Assembly: GCA_017407285.1 (NCBI GenBank)
Contig: JAFQWW010000063.1
Span: 1 to 44,678, forward strand
Source: Clostridia bacterium
GTDB lineage: Bacteria; Bacillota; Clostridia; Christensenellales; RUG350
DNA length: 44,678 nucleotides
Direction: 5' to 3'
Position numbers and translations under genes: made by a program. Shown one piece after another: positions 1 to 7,424 of this stretch (position 1 is its first letter; each line of letters opens with the position of its first letter). Under the pieces are notes generated by a model. It was not told the DNA's origin. It made no database searches and saw only the letters and a program-made list of their open reading frames with translations.

Positions 1-1186
1 CGTAAGTTGCGCTCTTTTGAACTGCTTCTTCTATCAAATCGTAATTAGGCTCACTCGTCAATAAACTATAGCCCTCTATATAGGTATAATCCACGCCAAA
101 GGAGTCGAAAGCGTTTTGAGGTGTAGTTATCTTGGTAGGATTTATCTGCGAACTTCCTGCACCTTGATAGCGCATTTCCTCGAAAAGTTTTCCGATAACG
201 CACACCTTTTCCCCTTCCCTTAACGGTAATATGCCGTCGTTTTGCATAAGTACGGCACAGTCTTCTGCAATACGAGCAGATAGCTGATGGTGCGAGTCAA
301 AGTTTGCTTTGCGCTCTTTTATAGGATAGGTTCTCTTCACCAAACGCAAAACTTCTCTACAACAAGAATCGAGTTCTTCCTCCTCTAACACTCCCGATTT
401 TATCCCGTCTAATATCTTCCTTCTACAGTAATCGGTATTACCGGGCATTTCCAAATCAAGTCTTGCTTTTATGCCTTCTACCCTATTTTTCACAGCGCCC
501 CAATCGGACATAACTATCCCGTCGTAGCCCCAGTCTCCTCTCAAAACGTCGTCTAATAGCCACTTGGATTCCGAACAATGCTCACCGTTAACCTTATTAT
601 ACGCGCACATTATGGAATAGGGATTGGAGTCTTTTACTACCTTCTCGAAAGCCTTTAGATAGATCTCTCTTATTGCGCGCTCGTCACACACGCTGTCCCC
701 CATAAAACGATAGTTTTCATTAGAATTTAGCGCAAAATGCTTTAAGCACGCACCAACTCCCGTACTCTGCACGCCCTCCACCATACCTTTAGCGAGTTCT
801 CCTGCAAGATAGGGATCTTCGGAAAAATACTCAAAATTTCTTCCGCATAGAGGATTTCTTTTGATATTTATACCCGGTCCTAGTAAAACGTTGACACCGT
901 AATGAGCGCACTCTATACCAATAGCTTCACCCATAGCGTATAACGTATCGGGATTCCACCCTGACGCCGTAGTTACCGCTGTTGGAAACGCCGTGGATAA
1001 TTCGCTCTCCGCAACGTTATCCATGGATACGGTTTTTTGTTTTCTAAGCCCGTGTGGCCCGTCCGCAAAGGTGAGAGAGGGAACGCCCACGCGATCTATA
1101 GGATTGGTGTTCATATTATCAACACCCGACACTAAAGCGGCTTTTTCTTCCACAGTCAAGGTTTGTAAAATCTTATCAATATCCAT
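1..1186 (-). CDS. Glycoside hydrolase family 3 beta-glucosidase-type enzyme (C-terminus outside window)
   Basis: Read on the minus strand from an ATG at 1186 preceded by AAGGTG, the frame stays open for about 395 codons to the left edge, so only the N-terminal part is present. The GH3 (alpha/beta)8 barrel is recognisable: a KHFALN motif near residue 149-154, and VMSDWGA near 225-231, whose Asp (about 228) is the catalytic nucleophile in this family. The segment after about residue 290 enters the alpha/beta sandwich domain. GH3 enzymes release terminal beta-linked glucose, xylose or related sugars from oligosaccharides. There is no signal peptide, so it is probably cytosolic and acts on imported sugars. 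A TTTACA/TAGAAT promoter lies upstream. The exact sugar specificity cannot be read from this part. Confidence 0.9.
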   Translation of the reverse strand, partial: MDIDKILQTLTVEEKAALVSGVDNMNTNPIDRVGVPSLTFADGPHGLRKQKTVSMDNVAESELSTAFPTAVTTASGWNPDTLYAMGEAIGIECAHYGVNVLLGPGINIKRNPLCGRNFEYFSEDPYLAGELAKGMVEGVQSTGVGACLKHFALNSNENYRFMGDSVCDERAIREIYLKAFEKVVKDSNPYSIMCAYNKVNGEHCSESKWLLDDVLRGDWGYDGIVMSDWGAVKNRVEGIKARLDLEMPGNTDYCRRKILDGIKSGVLEEEELDSCCREVLRLVKRTYPIKERKANFDSHHQLSARIAEDCAVLMQNDGILPLREGEKVCVIGKLFEEMRYQGAGSSQINPTKITTPQNAFDSFGVDYTYIEGYSLLTSEPNYDLIEEAVQKSATY

Positions 1187-1210
1187 AACGCACCTTAATC
1201 TTTTTTTATT

Positions 1211-1239
1211 ATTCTAATATAATTAAATAGCTTTGTAAA
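1211..1239 (-). promoter_or_regulatory. Promoter for the GH3 gene
   Basis: On the minus strand TTTACA (1234-1239) and TAGAAT (1211-1216) are separated by 17 bases, a good housekeeping-sigma match, 25 bases before the GH3 start codon. Confidence 0.6.
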
Positions 1240-1334
1240 GACTTTTATTAGATATTTAAGCCAACTTTTTTCTCTTAAAATCCACAATTTATTCCTAAGT
1301 TTTTGTTTTTTTTAATAAAACGGTTAAATATTGA

Positions 1335-1362
1335 TTGAAATTTCTCTGCGTTGTGATATAAT
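1335..1362 (+). promoter_or_regulatory. Promoter for glnA
   Basis: TTGAAA (1335-1340), a 16-base spacer and an extended -10 TGATATAAT ending at 1362. Transcription should start near 1369, giving a leader of about 42 bases that carries AAAGGAG (1397-1403). No glutamine riboswitch or obvious TnrA/GlnR palindrome was seen in the short upstream region. Confidence 0.65.
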
Positions 1363-1410
1363 TTATTTGTTTAAGACAAAATCTTACCTTAAAAACAAAG
1401 GAGTACTCTT

Positions 1411-2832
1411 ATGGCAAAAACTATCAAAGAGATTATTGCACTCATCAAAGAAAACGATATTAAAATGGTCGATTTCAAAATGGTAGATATCAACGGTCAA
1501 TTCCGTCACGTTACTATCCCCGCTCAACATTTTAACGAGGATATTATGGTAAACGGTATCGGTTTTGACGCATCTAACTACGGTTATGCAGTGGTTGAAA
1601 AGAGCGACATGGTTTTCATTCCCGATCTTGACACTGCTTGGATTGATCCCTTCTGTTCCGTCCCCACTCTTTCTATGAGCGGTAACGCTATGATTATCGA
1701 TACCCCCAATAGACCTTTGGCTCAATATCCCAGAAATATTGTTAAAGCTGCCGAAGATTATATGAGAAAAACGGGCGTTGCAGACACTATGCTTATATTG
1801 CCCGAATTTGAATTTTATCTCTTTGATCAAGTAGGTTGGGACGTACAACCTTACAATATATCCATGACGTTGAACGCAAACAACGCTTATTGGAACTCAG
1901 GTGTTGACGGAATGGGTTGCGTAGTTCCTAAACAAAAGAACTACCACATCGCAAAACCTTACGACAACTCCTACGAGTGCAGAAGCGAAATGTGTATGAT
2001 TATGGAAGATGCTGGTATCGAGGTTAAATATCATCACCCCGAAGTTGGCGCTGCAGGTCAGTTTGAAATCGAGCCTAAACTCGGCGAGATGAGCAAAATG
2101 GCAGACGCTACCATGAATATCAAATACATCATTCATAACACTGCCCTAAAATATGGTAAATCCGCTACTTTGATGCCCAAGCCCGTATACGGCGAAGCAG
2201 GCAACGGTATGCACGTTCATATGCTCTTGATGAAAGACGGAAAACCCGTGTTCTCTCAAGACGGAGAGTACGCTAACCTCTCTCGTACCGCACACTACTT
2301 TATCGGCGGACTCTTGAAGCACATCGCATCCCTTTGCGCTATTACCAATCCTAGCACCAATTCTTTCAAACGTCTCGTTCCCGGTTTTGAAGCACCCGTA
2401 ACGGTTGGATACGCAACGAGTAACCGTTCTGCAGTTATCCGTATTCCCGCATACGCAAAGACTCCTAACGAGCGTCGTTTCGAGCTTCGTAACCCCGATG
2501 CTACTTGTAACCCCTATTTCTGCTACGCTGCTATCTTGATGGCAGGTTTGGACGGTGTTAAGAATAAAATTGATCCTGCTAAAAACGGTTGGGGACCGTA
2601 CGATATGAACCTCTTCAACCTTCCCGAAGAAGAGAAAGCAAAACTCCAAGGTCTTCCCACCAATCTTGAAGATGCATTGACCGCTTTAGAGAACGACCAC
2701 GACTACTTGACCGAAGGCGGAGTATTCCCTGAAGAACTCCTCAAAAACTTCATCAAGAACAAGAGAAAAGAGTGTAGCGACCTCTCCAAGATTCCTAATC
2801 CTGCAGAGTTTGAAAAATATTACAACTTATAA
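1411..2832 (+). CDS. glnA: Type I glutamine synthetase
   Basis: Makes glutamine from glutamate, ammonia and ATP in the cytosol, the main ammonia-assimilation step. The 473-residue length fits the dodecameric GS-I family. Visible motifs include the N-terminal beta-grasp segment (VDFKMVDINGQFRH), the LPEFEFYLF metal-binding strand, KPVYGEAGNGMHVHM (ATP and glutamate site), NPSTNSFKRLVPGFEAP and a C-terminal block aligned with the adenylylation loop of E. coli GS. In that block the sequence is NLFNLPEEE: the Tyr that is adenylylated in beta-type enzymes is Phe at about residue 402, so control by adenylylation is not possible at this site. It stands alone between its own promoter and a terminator. 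The start is fixed by AAAGGAG seven bases upstream. Confidence 0.97.
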   Translation: MAKTIKEIIALIKENDIKMVDFKMVDINGQFRHVTIPAQHFNEDIMVNGIGFDASNYGYAVVEKSDMVFIPDLDTAWIDPFCSVPTLSMSGNAMIIDTPNRPLAQYPRNIVKAAEDYMRKTGVADTMLILPEFEFYLFDQVGWDVQPYNISMTLNANNAYWNSGVDGMGCVVPKQKNYHIAKPYDNSYECRSEMCMIMEDAGIEVKYHHPEVGAAGQFEIEPKLGEMSKMADATMNIKYIIHNTALKYGKSATLMPKPVYGEAGNGMHVHMLLMKDGKPVFSQDGEYANLSRTAHYFIGGLLKHIASLCAITNPSTNSFKRLVPGFEAPVTVGYATSNRSAVIRIPAYAKTPNERRFELRNPDATCNPYFCYAAILMAGLDGVKNKIDPAKNGWGPYDMNLFNLPEEEKAKLQGLPTNLEDALTALENDHDYLTEGGVFPEELLKNFIKNKRKECSDLSKIPNPAEFEKYYNL

Positions 2833-2837
2833 AAAAG

Positions 2838-2865
2838 AAAAAGGCGTTGAAAACGCCTTTTTTTA
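2838..2865. terminator. Bidirectional intrinsic terminator between glnA and the GNAT gene
   Basis: AAAGGCGTT / AACGCCTTT stem (2840-2848 with 2852-2860) with a T-run on the plus side and an A-run before it, so it can end glnA and, on the other strand, the convergent acetyltransferase gene that stops at 2871. Confidence 0.85.
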
Positions 2866-2870
2866 TTGCT

Positions 2871-3341
2871 TTATTTTAGGATTAACTTGTACAGTCTTTC
2901 CTTTTCTCCACCCTTGAACGTGTCCACGAATTCTATAAATTCCCAACCGAATTTTTCGTACAATCCAACGTGCGAGGTATAAAGATAAAGTTCGTCTATC
3001 CCAGCGCCTTTTGCGCTATCCCAAACGGAGTCCATCAACACGCGACAAATACCTCTTCCTCTCTCCTCTTCAGGAACGAAAACGTTTATAAGCCAAGGAT
3101 AGACGTCCGGTCTACCTATTAAATCGTCCACCATGGACAACTGATAAACCCCAACTGGTCTATCTTCGTCTAAGGCTATAAAAGTTTGAGGGAGTTTGTT
3201 ACCCGCGCACAATGAGTGTGCCATTTGACATCTAACTGCCTCTTTGCTAAATCCGCCCATCTCGCCCCACCAATTATAGTTCCACTCCACTATTTTCTCA
3301 AACGCTAGAGTGTTCGTACTTTCCAATCTAACAACTTTCAT
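2871..3341 (-). CDS. GNAT-family N-acetyltransferase
   Basis: A 156-residue single-domain protein of the GNAT fold. The acetyl-CoA pyrophosphate-binding loop (motif A) is visible as EEERGRGICRVLM near residues 110-122, followed by the typical LYLYTSHVGLYEKFGWEF segment (motif B). These enzymes move an acetyl group from acetyl-CoA to an amine on a small molecule or protein; the substrate cannot be predicted here. TAGGTG sits five bases before the ATG at 3341. The gene lies directly behind the phosphohexomutase gene, but a strong terminator hairpin occupies its immediate upstream region, so expression probably depends on read-through or on a promoter inside the upstream gene. Confidence 0.85.
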   Translation of the reverse strand: MKVVRLESTNTLAFEKIVEWNYNWWGEMGGFSKEAVRCQMAHSLCAGNKLPQTFIALDEDRPVGVYQLSMVDDLIGRPDVYPWLINVFVPEEERGRGICRVLMDSVWDSAKGAGIDELYLYTSHVGLYEKFGWEFIEFVDTFKGGEKERLYKLILK

Positions 3342-3350
3342 ATTACACCT

Positions 3351-3375
3351 AAAAGCGTCCGCAAAAGCGGACGCT
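3351..3375 (-). terminator. Intrinsic terminator after the phosphohexomutase gene
   Basis: A 9-bp GC-rich stem AGCGTCCGC (3354-3362) with GCGGACGCT (3367-3375) and a four-base loop, followed on the minus strand only by a short TTT. It ends ten bases before the next start codon and touches that gene's ribosome-binding region. Confidence 0.75.
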
Positions 3376-3379
3376 CATA

Positions 3380-4882
3380 TTATTTTACGAAATCAAAAAG
3401 TTTGTCTGCAACGAGTTTGTCGTAGGACTTAACGAATTTTGCGATCTCGCTTGCTATAATCTTTGCGCCTCCTACACTGTCGCTTTCAATGTTTAGAGGG
3501 AGCAAAGGATCGTGCAAAGACATTCTAAGCAAGAACCAACCGTTTCCGTGTTTTTCGTCAAGATTTACACGTACGCCCTCGTAATTGTTGGGCGCGATAC
3601 TCCAACCTGCTTGATTTTCTGCGTATTTTTCCAAATCTGCCAACACGCTTTGTCCGTAGGTCTTGAAATCTTCTACAGTGATATTCATTCTAAATTCAAC
3701 CGATTCTGCAGGTTCTTCCAAAGACTCTATAATAGACTCCAAGGTGTATCCCTCTTTCTTTGCTCTTGCAAGTTCAATCAAGAGTTTGGTAACGATATAC
3801 GCACCGTCGTCCAAGAAATAGTTCTCTTTGAACGCACCGTGACCAGAAGTCTCTATAGCAAGTTGACTGTCCTGACCTTCTTTGTTGAGTCTTATGGACT
3901 CGTTAATAACGTTTTTGTAACCTCTCTTAAATCTGTGATGAACGCCACCCAACTCTTTAATAAATTTTGCAAGGCCAGTGGAGGTAATAGAGTCGGTAAC
4001 TATAGTAGTACCGGGATGCTCACGAAGTAAAATTGCCGAAAGCATAGCAATAATACGGTTACGATTGAGTTCGCTACCGTCAGATAAAACAGCGCCTGCT
4101 CTATCTACGTCGGTGTCGAAAATAATACCAAGGTCAGCCTTAGTTTCTTCTACCGCTTCACGAATAGATTTCATAGCGTCCTTATCTTCGGGGTTAGGAA
4201 TGTGGTTGGGGAAAGATCCGTCGGGATCCAAGTATCTACTACCGTCCGTATTTGCGCCCAAAGGTTTCAATACCTTATCAACGTAAAATCCGCCTGCGCC
4301 GTTACCTGCGTCAACTACGATTCTAAATCCTTTTAATGGCTCGTTCACACCAGTCGCAAGACGAATTTTGTCTGCCAAAATCTTGCCGTAAACGTCCATG
4401 AACTCCCCTTTTTCAATGTAACCTTTAGAAAGACCGGTAACTTCCTCGCCCTCAGCGTATGCAATTATCTCTTTGATATTTTTGGATTCCAAACCACCGT
4501 CTGCGGTGAAGAACTTAAATCCATTTCTATTAAAAGGCAAGTGTGATGCCGTAATCATAATAGAACCGTCGAACGAGTAACCTTCGGTAACGGTAGACAT
4601 AAACATAGCGGGAGTACTAGCCATACCAAAATCGGTAACGAAGATACCCTGCTCTACCAACGCTTCCGTAATCCAAGTGCAAAGTTGTTCACCAGATAGA
4701 CGAGAATCACGACCAACTGCTACTCTCAAAACGTCTTTTTTGTACTTAGCTTTAAGCCAAAGAGCAAAACCACGACCAATATCTCTGCTTGCCTGCTCCG
4801 TGAGGTTAACGTTTTGTCCCTCTATGCCCTCTAGCGCAACACCACGAATATCACTGCCGTTTTGCAACTTTTTGTAATCCAT
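3380..4882 (-). CDS. Phosphomannomutase / phosphoglucomutase (alpha-D-phosphohexomutase family)
   Basis: Interconverts hexose 1- and 6-phosphates in the cytosol, feeding glycogen, cell-wall and nucleotide-sugar synthesis. The 500 residues show the family landmarks in order: VGRDSRLSG (about 57-65), the phospho-serine loop TASHLPFNRNG (Ser about 113), the magnesium loop DTDVDRAG (Asp 256/258/260), the sugar-binding loop ETSGHGAFKENY, and a C-terminal phosphate-binding domain. The ETSGHG form rather than GEMSGH leaves glucose versus mannose preference open. The start has a clear GGAGG upstream, and a TTGATT/TAAAAT promoter lies before it. It is slightly longer than the usual 450-460 residues. 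Confidence 0.92.
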   Translation of the reverse strand: MDYKKLQNGSDIRGVALEGIEGQNVNLTEQASRDIGRGFALWLKAKYKKDVLRVAVGRDSRLSGEQLCTWITEALVEQGIFVTDFGMASTPAMFMSTVTEGYSFDGSIMITASHLPFNRNGFKFFTADGGLESKNIKEIIAYAEGEEVTGLSKGYIEKGEFMDVYGKILADKIRLATGVNEPLKGFRIVVDAGNGAGGFYVDKVLKPLGANTDGSRYLDPDGSFPNHIPNPEDKDAMKSIREAVEETKADLGIIFDTDVDRAGAVLSDGSELNRNRIIAMLSAILLREHPGTTIVTDSITSTGLAKFIKELGGVHHRFKRGYKNVINESIRLNKEGQDSQLAIETSGHGAFKENYFLDDGAYIVTKLLIELARAKKEGYTLESIIESLEEPAESVEFRMNITVEDFKTYGQSVLADLEKYAENQAGWSIAPNNYEGVRVNLDEKHGNGWFLLRMSLHDPLLPLNIESDSVGGAKIIASEIAKFVKSYDKLVADKLFDFVK

Positions 4883-4919
4883 AATATCCTCCTAGCAAAA
4901 GTAATTATTTTACCTATAT

Positions 4920-4948
4920 ATTTTAACATAACTTCAAATAATAATCAA
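4920..4948 (-). promoter_or_regulatory. Promoter for the phosphohexomutase gene
   Basis: On the minus strand TTGATT (4943-4948), a 17-base spacer and TAAAAT (4920-4925) preceded by TGT (extended -10). Confidence 0.55.
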
Positions 4949-5016
4949 CGGACAATTAGAAATTTAATACAAATATTAAAGATTTTATTAAAATTTTCTA
5001 TTTTTATAAAAAACTA

Positions 5017-5045
5017 TTGACATTTTGTCGAAAAAAGGGTATATT
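5017..5045 (+). promoter_or_regulatory. Promoter for the lysine-riboswitch transcript
   Basis: Perfect TTGACA (5017-5022), 17-base spacer and TATATT (5040-5045). Transcription should start near 5052, immediately before the riboswitch aptamer. Confidence 0.8.
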
Positions 5046-5055
5046 TGTAACATAA

Positions 5056-5217
5056 AAATCAGATAGAGGCGCGACTTTTATGATAAACGCAAACGGGGAT
5101 TTAGTTTGCGCGGTAAAGGAAAAGTCGCCGAAGACAAAGTTTTCTCCCAAAAATCTTTGATCTGGGCGTACGAGAAATACTCGTGCGACTGTCATACTTC
5201 GGTGTGGTGAGCTATTG
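5056..5217 (+). ncRNA. Lysine riboswitch (L-box) aptamer
   Basis: Conserved L-box blocks appear in the right order and spacing: AGATAGAGGCGCGA near 5061-5074, AAAAGTCGCCGAAG near 5120-5133, CTGGGCGTACGAG near 5162-5174, GCGACTGTCAT near 5186-5196 and GTGAGCTATT near 5207-5216, which closes the basal P1 helix with the 5' block. It is followed by an intrinsic terminator, as expected for transcriptional control: when lysine binds, the terminator forms and the downstream transporter is shut off. Assigned from known consensus elements, not from a covariance-model search. The 420-base stretch between the phosphohexomutase and transporter genes is otherwise accounted for by two promoters and the terminator. 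Confidence 0.88.
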
Positions 5218-5235
5218 AATATTGGTCTTTTTCAG

Positions 5236-5267
5236 TCACGATATTTGATAGTATCGTGATTTTTTAT
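5236..5267 (+). terminator. Riboswitch expression-platform terminator
   Basis: Stem TCACGATA (5236-5243) with TATCGTGA (5252-5259) and an eight-base loop, followed by TTTTTTT. It lies between the lysine aptamer and the transporter start, so it is the regulated terminator. Confidence 0.85.
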
Positions 5268-5302
5268 TAGCCTTAGGCAAAAAAAAGAAAAAGGAGTTTG
5301 TT

Positions 5303-7051
5303 ATGGTAGAAAAGAAAAAACTTTTCACGGGTAGACGAATAACCTTGATCGTTGCATCAATAGTTATTCTCGCTCTACTCATCGTAGCCGTTGCAACGGG
5401 CGCAGTTTCTAACACTTTGGACTGTCCGGACTGTGATGGCGTTTGTCAAATCTGTGACGGTGCTCACGTATTAGAAGTGAGCGGTGCGGAGGTTGACTGT
5501 CCTAAGTGTTGTGAAACTTGTGGTGGCGAGGGCATGGTTCAAGGCTCTGCTTGGGCGCTTTTACCTGCAATTATTGCAATAGGTTTGGCTCTTATCACTC
5601 GTGAGGTATATTCCTCCCTATTCGTTGGTATTTTGTCGGGTGCTATTCTTGCATCGGGCTTCTCCTTCACGGGTACGGTGGATCACGTCGTAAACACGGG
5701 TATAGTTTCCGCAGTATCTGCAACCGCAGGTATATTCGTTTTCTTGGTAGAACTTGGAATAATCGTTGCTTTAGTTAATAAAGCAGGTGGATCTCGTGCT
5801 TTCGGTGAATGGGCAAAAACGCACATTAAGAGCAAGGTCGGCGCAGCTATTGCAACGTTCATATTGGGCGTATTGATATTTATCGACGACTACTTCAACT
5901 GCTTGACGGTTGGTTCAGTTATGCGCCCTGTAACGGACAAGCACAAAATCTCGCGTTCCAAACTTGCGTACATAATTGACGCGACTGCAGCGCCTATTTG
6001 TATGATAGCACCTATCTCTTCTTGGGCGGCAGCAGTTTCTCAGTACGCTGCAGACGGACAAGGCTTGCAACTCTTCATCGCTGCTATCCCCTTCAACTTC
6101 TACTCTCTCTTGACCTTGATTTTCGTAGTAGCTATCGCTCTTATGAAATTTGACTTCGGTCCTATGAAGAAACACGAAGAAAACGCAGAAAACGGAGATT
6201 TATTCTCTGGCAGTCAAGTTAAGGGAGAAGAATTTACTCCCAACCCCCGTGGTCGCGTTTTAGACTTGCTTATGCCTATTATCTTCTTGCTCGTAGCTTG
6301 TGTATTTGCACTCGTATACGTAGGCGGATTCTTCGGTCCTGATTATTGGGGTTATACGGATAACGTTGGAAACTTTATAGGCGCGTTTGGTAACACGGAC
6401 GCCACGGTTGCCCTACCTTGGGGTGGTCTCGTAGCCCTTGTTTTGAGTATTATCTATATGGCAATACGACGCGTCGTTTCCTTCAACGACTCCATGAAGA
6501 GTATTCCCTCTGGCTTTATCGCTATGGTTCCGGCAATTTTAATATTGACATTTGCAACGGCTTTGAAAAATATCACGGGCGAATTAGGCGCGAAGTTCTT
6601 CGTTGGATCTTTAGTCGCAGGCTTTGACCAAACTCTACTAAGTTTCTTACCTGCCGTTATATTCTTGATTGCGTGCGTGCTTGCCTTTGCAACGGGTACG
6701 AGTTGGGGAACCTTTGGTATATTGATACCTATAGTAAGCTCTATGTTCCCCGATCCTGCTAACCCCCTACTTATCGTATGTATGTCCGCGTGTTTGGCTG
6801 GTGCCGTATGTGGCGACCACTGCTCACCCATATCGGATACCACTATTATGTCGAGTGCGGGCGCGGAGTGCGAACACCTAAATCACGTATCCACTCAGCT
6901 TCCTTACGCTATATACGTTGCGGTTATATCATTTATATCCTTCCTTATCGCAGGATTTGTACCCAACGCACTTATCGCTTTGCCTATAAGCATTGTGTTG
7001 ATGATTGGTTCACTCTTTGTTACCCGTCATATCGTAAAACGCAAAGCGTAA
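5303..7051 (+). CDS. NhaC-family antiporter, predicted lysine transporter, with Cys-rich loop
   Basis: A 582-residue polytopic membrane protein of the NhaC/Na+:H+ antiporter family (ion transporter superfamily): about 12 hydrophobic segments, with signature stretches such as FIDDYFNCLTVGSVMRPV and SGAGAECEHLNH-type residues near the end. It sits behind a lysine riboswitch. NhaC-like genes under L-box control have been interpreted as lysine transporters in other bacteria, so lysine uptake is the likely role. Unusual: the loop after the first membrane segment carries eight Cys (about residues 41, 44, 48, 51, 66, 69, 70, 73) in CxxC pairs resembling a DnaJ-type zinc-binding module. AAAGGAG precedes the ATG and a strong terminator follows, so the gene is monocistronic. 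Confidence 0.88.
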   Translation: MVEKKKLFTGRRITLIVASIVILALLIVAVATGAVSNTLDCPDCDGVCQICDGAHVLEVSGAEVDCPKCCETCGGEGMVQGSAWALLPAIIAIGLALITREVYSSLFVGILSGAILASGFSFTGTVDHVVNTGIVSAVSATAGIFVFLVELGIIVALVNKAGGSRAFGEWAKTHIKSKVGAAIATFILGVLIFIDDYFNCLTVGSVMRPVTDKHKISRSKLAYIIDATAAPICMIAPISSWAAAVSQYAADGQGLQLFIAAIPFNFYSLLTLIFVVAIALMKFDFGPMKKHEENAENGDLFSGSQVKGEEFTPNPRGRVLDLLMPIIFLLVACVFALVYVGGFFGPDYWGYTDNVGNFIGAFGNTDATVALPWGGLVALVLSIIYMAIRRVVSFNDSMKSIPSGFIAMVPAILILTFATALKNITGELGAKFFVGSLVAGFDQTLLSFLPAVIFLIACVLAFATGTSWGTFGILIPIVSSMFPDPANPLLIVCMSACLAGAVCGDHCSPISDTTIMSSAGAECEHLNHVSTQLPYAIYVAVISFISFLIAGFVPNALIALPISIVLMIGSLFVTRHIVKRKA

Positions 7052-7061
7052 TTAGAATGTT

Positions 7062-7093
7062 AAAAGACCTACTCAAACGAGTAGGTCTTTTTT
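7062..7093 (+). terminator. Intrinsic terminator after the NhaC-type gene
   Basis: A 12-bp stem AAAGACCTACTC (7063-7074) with GAGTAGGTCTTT (7079-7090), loop AAAC, followed by T-rich sequence. Confidence 0.9.
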
Positions 7094-7118
7094 ATGTTTA
7101 ACTTGATTTAATGCAGAA

Positions 7119-7352
7119 TTAATCTTCAAAATCATCAAAGTATTCTCTATCAAAAAACTCGGACAACGTTATCCCTGCACCTTGACAAAAGGCTTTGATC
7201 GTAGACACTTTTGAACACTTTGTTCTTCCTTTTATTAAATCGTAAATTGCCGATGGTGATTTGCCCCCATTTAACGCTGTTCCACAAACGTTTATATTCT
7301 TTTCCTTGCAAATCTCATCAATTCTTTTAATTATAGCATCATTAATATTCAT
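7119..7352 (-). CDS. Small XRE-family helix-turn-helix regulator
   Basis: A 77-residue protein that is essentially one Cro/CI-type DNA-binding domain: an N-terminal helix (NDAIIKRIDEICKEKNI), the HTH around GTALNGGKSPSAIYDLIKGRTK, and a closing ITLSEFFDREYF helix typical of this family. A start at the GTG at 7361 is possible, but that codon overlaps the AAAGGTG ribosome-binding site (7359-7365) that serves the ATG at 7352, so the ATG is preferred. An inverted repeat TTTCGTGG...CCACGAAA lies over the RBS and presumed promoter, which suggests autoregulation. No other target gene is obvious; the flanking genes are a transporter and a glycolytic enzyme. Confidence 0.8.
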   Translation of the reverse strand: MNINDAIIKRIDEICKEKNINVCGTALNGGKSPSAIYDLIKGRTKCSKVSTIKAFCQGAGITLSEFFDREYFDDFED

Positions 7353-7362
7353 ATAAAACACC

Positions 7363-7395
7363 TTTCGTGGAATTCCTTATAGGTATCCCACGAAA
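7363..7395 (-). promoter_or_regulatory. Candidate operator of the small XRE regulator
   Basis: Eight-base inverted repeat TTTCGTGG (7363-7370) and CCACGAAA (7388-7395), extendable by one mismatch to about 11 bases per arm, with GGAATTCC inside. It overlaps the AAAGGTG ribosome-binding site and a TATAAG that could be the -10 element. Its position at the start of a regulator gene suggests self-repression. Confidence 0.5.
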
Positions 7396-7424
7396 TTATT
7401 AAAAGACGTAAATTTATAATAACT

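Noticed and set aside
5004-5195. A 63-codon minus-strand frame upstream of the transporter
   Set aside because: It is the complement of the lysine riboswitch; the conserved RNA elements explain the sequence better.
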